DNA from: Gammaproteobacteria bacterium
Lineage (GTDB): Bacteria > Pseudomonadota > Gammaproteobacteria > Pseudomonadales > Azotimanducaceae
NCBI GenBank assembly: GCA_002694945.1
Contig: NZNP01000023.1
Span: 13,621 to 21,161, forward strand
DNA length: 7,541 bases
Direction of reading: 5' to 3'
Below the pieces are notes generated by a model. The model was given only the letters and a program-made list of their open reading frames with translations. It was not told where the DNA came from and searched no databases. The position numbers and the translations under genes were made by a program. Positions 7,003-7,541 of the stretch are shown here, one piece after another. The number at the start of each line of letters is the position of its first letter. Positions within the stretch are counted from its first letter, which is position 1.

Positions 7003-7541
7003 ATGGACTCAGAGCCACTTTTTTTCTCCATTTTTCTAATATTCGCTACCGCGGCGATGTTAGCGACTGTAGCTCTCTTTAGCCGCCAGCCTTTAATTAT
7101 CGTCTACATCGTAACGGGCATGATTCTAGGGCCGTCAGGTCTAGCATTCATTGATAACCACCAGCTAATTAGTGATATAGCTAAGTTCGGCATTGTCTTT
7201 TTGCTCTTTCTTCTCGGCCTTGACATGCAGCCGGCAAAGCTAATGAAAACGTTTAAAAGCGCTGCTTGGGTATGCCTCTGTAGTTCAGTCATCTTCTTTG
7301 TGGTGGGCCTCGCCGCCGCGACTTTATTTGGTTTTGCTCTGATCGAGGCTTTGATCATCGGTGTTGCCATGGTATTTTCCAGCACTATTATCGGTATCAA
7401 ATTACTTCCGACGACTGTTCTGCATCATCGTCATACGGGAGAACTTATGATTAGCCTGCTTCTCGTCCAAGATCTAATCGCTATCGTCGTTCTATTGGTG
7501 TTGACCGGAGGTTTCCTAGAAGCCCCTGATATGTCAAAGGT
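7003..7541 (+). CDS. CPA2/Kef-type cation:proton antiporter, 5' part (C-terminus outside window)
   Basis: An inner-membrane exchanger of the CPA2 family, expected to swap Na+ or K+ for protons. The 179 visible codons encode alternating hydrophobic helices at about residues 6-26, 31-50, 56-73, 88-111, 113-135 and 148-168. Family marks are 'TGMILGPSGL' (38-47), 'FLLFLLGLDM' (66-75), 'SSTIIGIKLLP' (126-136) and 'LLVQDLIAIVVL' (153-164). D157, next to Q156, is the likely ion-binding aspartate. The ATG at 7003 is the first in frame after a TAA at 6988; an ATG at 6998 is in a frame that closes within 14 codons. No clear ribosome site is visible. The frame remains open to the edge, so it cannot be seen whether a C-terminal TrkA-N nucleotide-binding domain, as in KefB and KefC, is present; the ion is therefore not assignable. 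No evident functional link to the sulfur genes. Confidence 0.88.
   Translation, partial: MDSEPLFFSIFLIFATAAMLATVALFSRQPLIIVYIVTGMILGPSGLAFIDNHQLISDIAKFGIVFLLFLLGLDMQPAKLMKTFKSAAWVCLCSSVIFFVVGLAAATLFGFALIEALIIGVAMVFSSTIIGIKLLPTTVLHHRHTGELMISLLLVQDLIAIVVLLVLTGGFLEAPDMSK

Noticed and set aside
6998..7039. ATG at 6998 as the antiporter start
   Set aside because: Its frame closes after 13 codons; the antiporter frame begins with the ATG at 7003.
7104..7400. 98-codon minus-strand frame at the right end
   Set aside because: It is antisense to a clear antiporter frame with conserved transmembrane motifs.
1..7541. Mobile element, CRISPR array, tRNA or defence system
   Set aside because: No direct repeat series, transposase, integrase, cloverleaf or defence protein is visible; the genes are conserved housekeeping and transport functions.

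Overview
The window looks like chromosome from a gammaproteobacterium, probably a marine or pseudomonad-like lineage. The evidence is the gene content and protein similarity I recognise: a Pseudomonas-type NfuA, an Escherichia-coli-type cobalamin-dependent MetH, a DUF2970 protein carrying the 'AAFGVQS..NRERDF' signature, and a CysI/DUF934 pair of the Pseudomonas type. Base composition is moderate with no obvious compositional break, and I see no sign of mobile DNA, tRNA, rRNA or CRISPR. The species assignment is inference.

Layout, left to right. The 5' part of nfuA (Fe-S carrier) lies on the minus strand and runs off the left edge. A 158-base divergent intergenic region with several small inverted repeats follows. 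Then comes metH (B12-dependent methionine synthase, complete, 1226 aa) on the plus strand, followed 5 bases later by a 79-aa DUF2970 membrane protein. Convergent to these lies a short minus-strand ORF for a 40-aa single-pass membrane protein (4567-4689). Overlapping hairpins separate its stop codon from that of the DUF2970 gene. A divergent promoter region with a small palindrome leads to cysI (siroheme/4Fe-4S sulfite reductase, complete, 550 aa). The DUF934 gene overlaps the end of cysI by 14 bases. After a 55-base gap the first 179 codons of a CPA2/Kef-type cation:proton antiporter run off the right edge.

The window reads as a reduced-sulfur and methionine block. CysI makes sulfide from sulfite, and DUF934 is its usual, biochemically uncharacterised companion. 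Sulfide enters cysteine and homocysteine by steps encoded elsewhere, and MetH methylates homocysteine to methionine. NfuA matures and repairs Fe-S proteins; the 4Fe-4S enzyme CysI is a plausible client. No flavoprotein partner (CysJ) is present, so the electron donor is not evident here. The two small membrane proteins and DUF934 are the least understood parts. Nothing in the window amounts to a clearly new system; the best leads are these small proteins and the regulatory DNA around 4462-4843.
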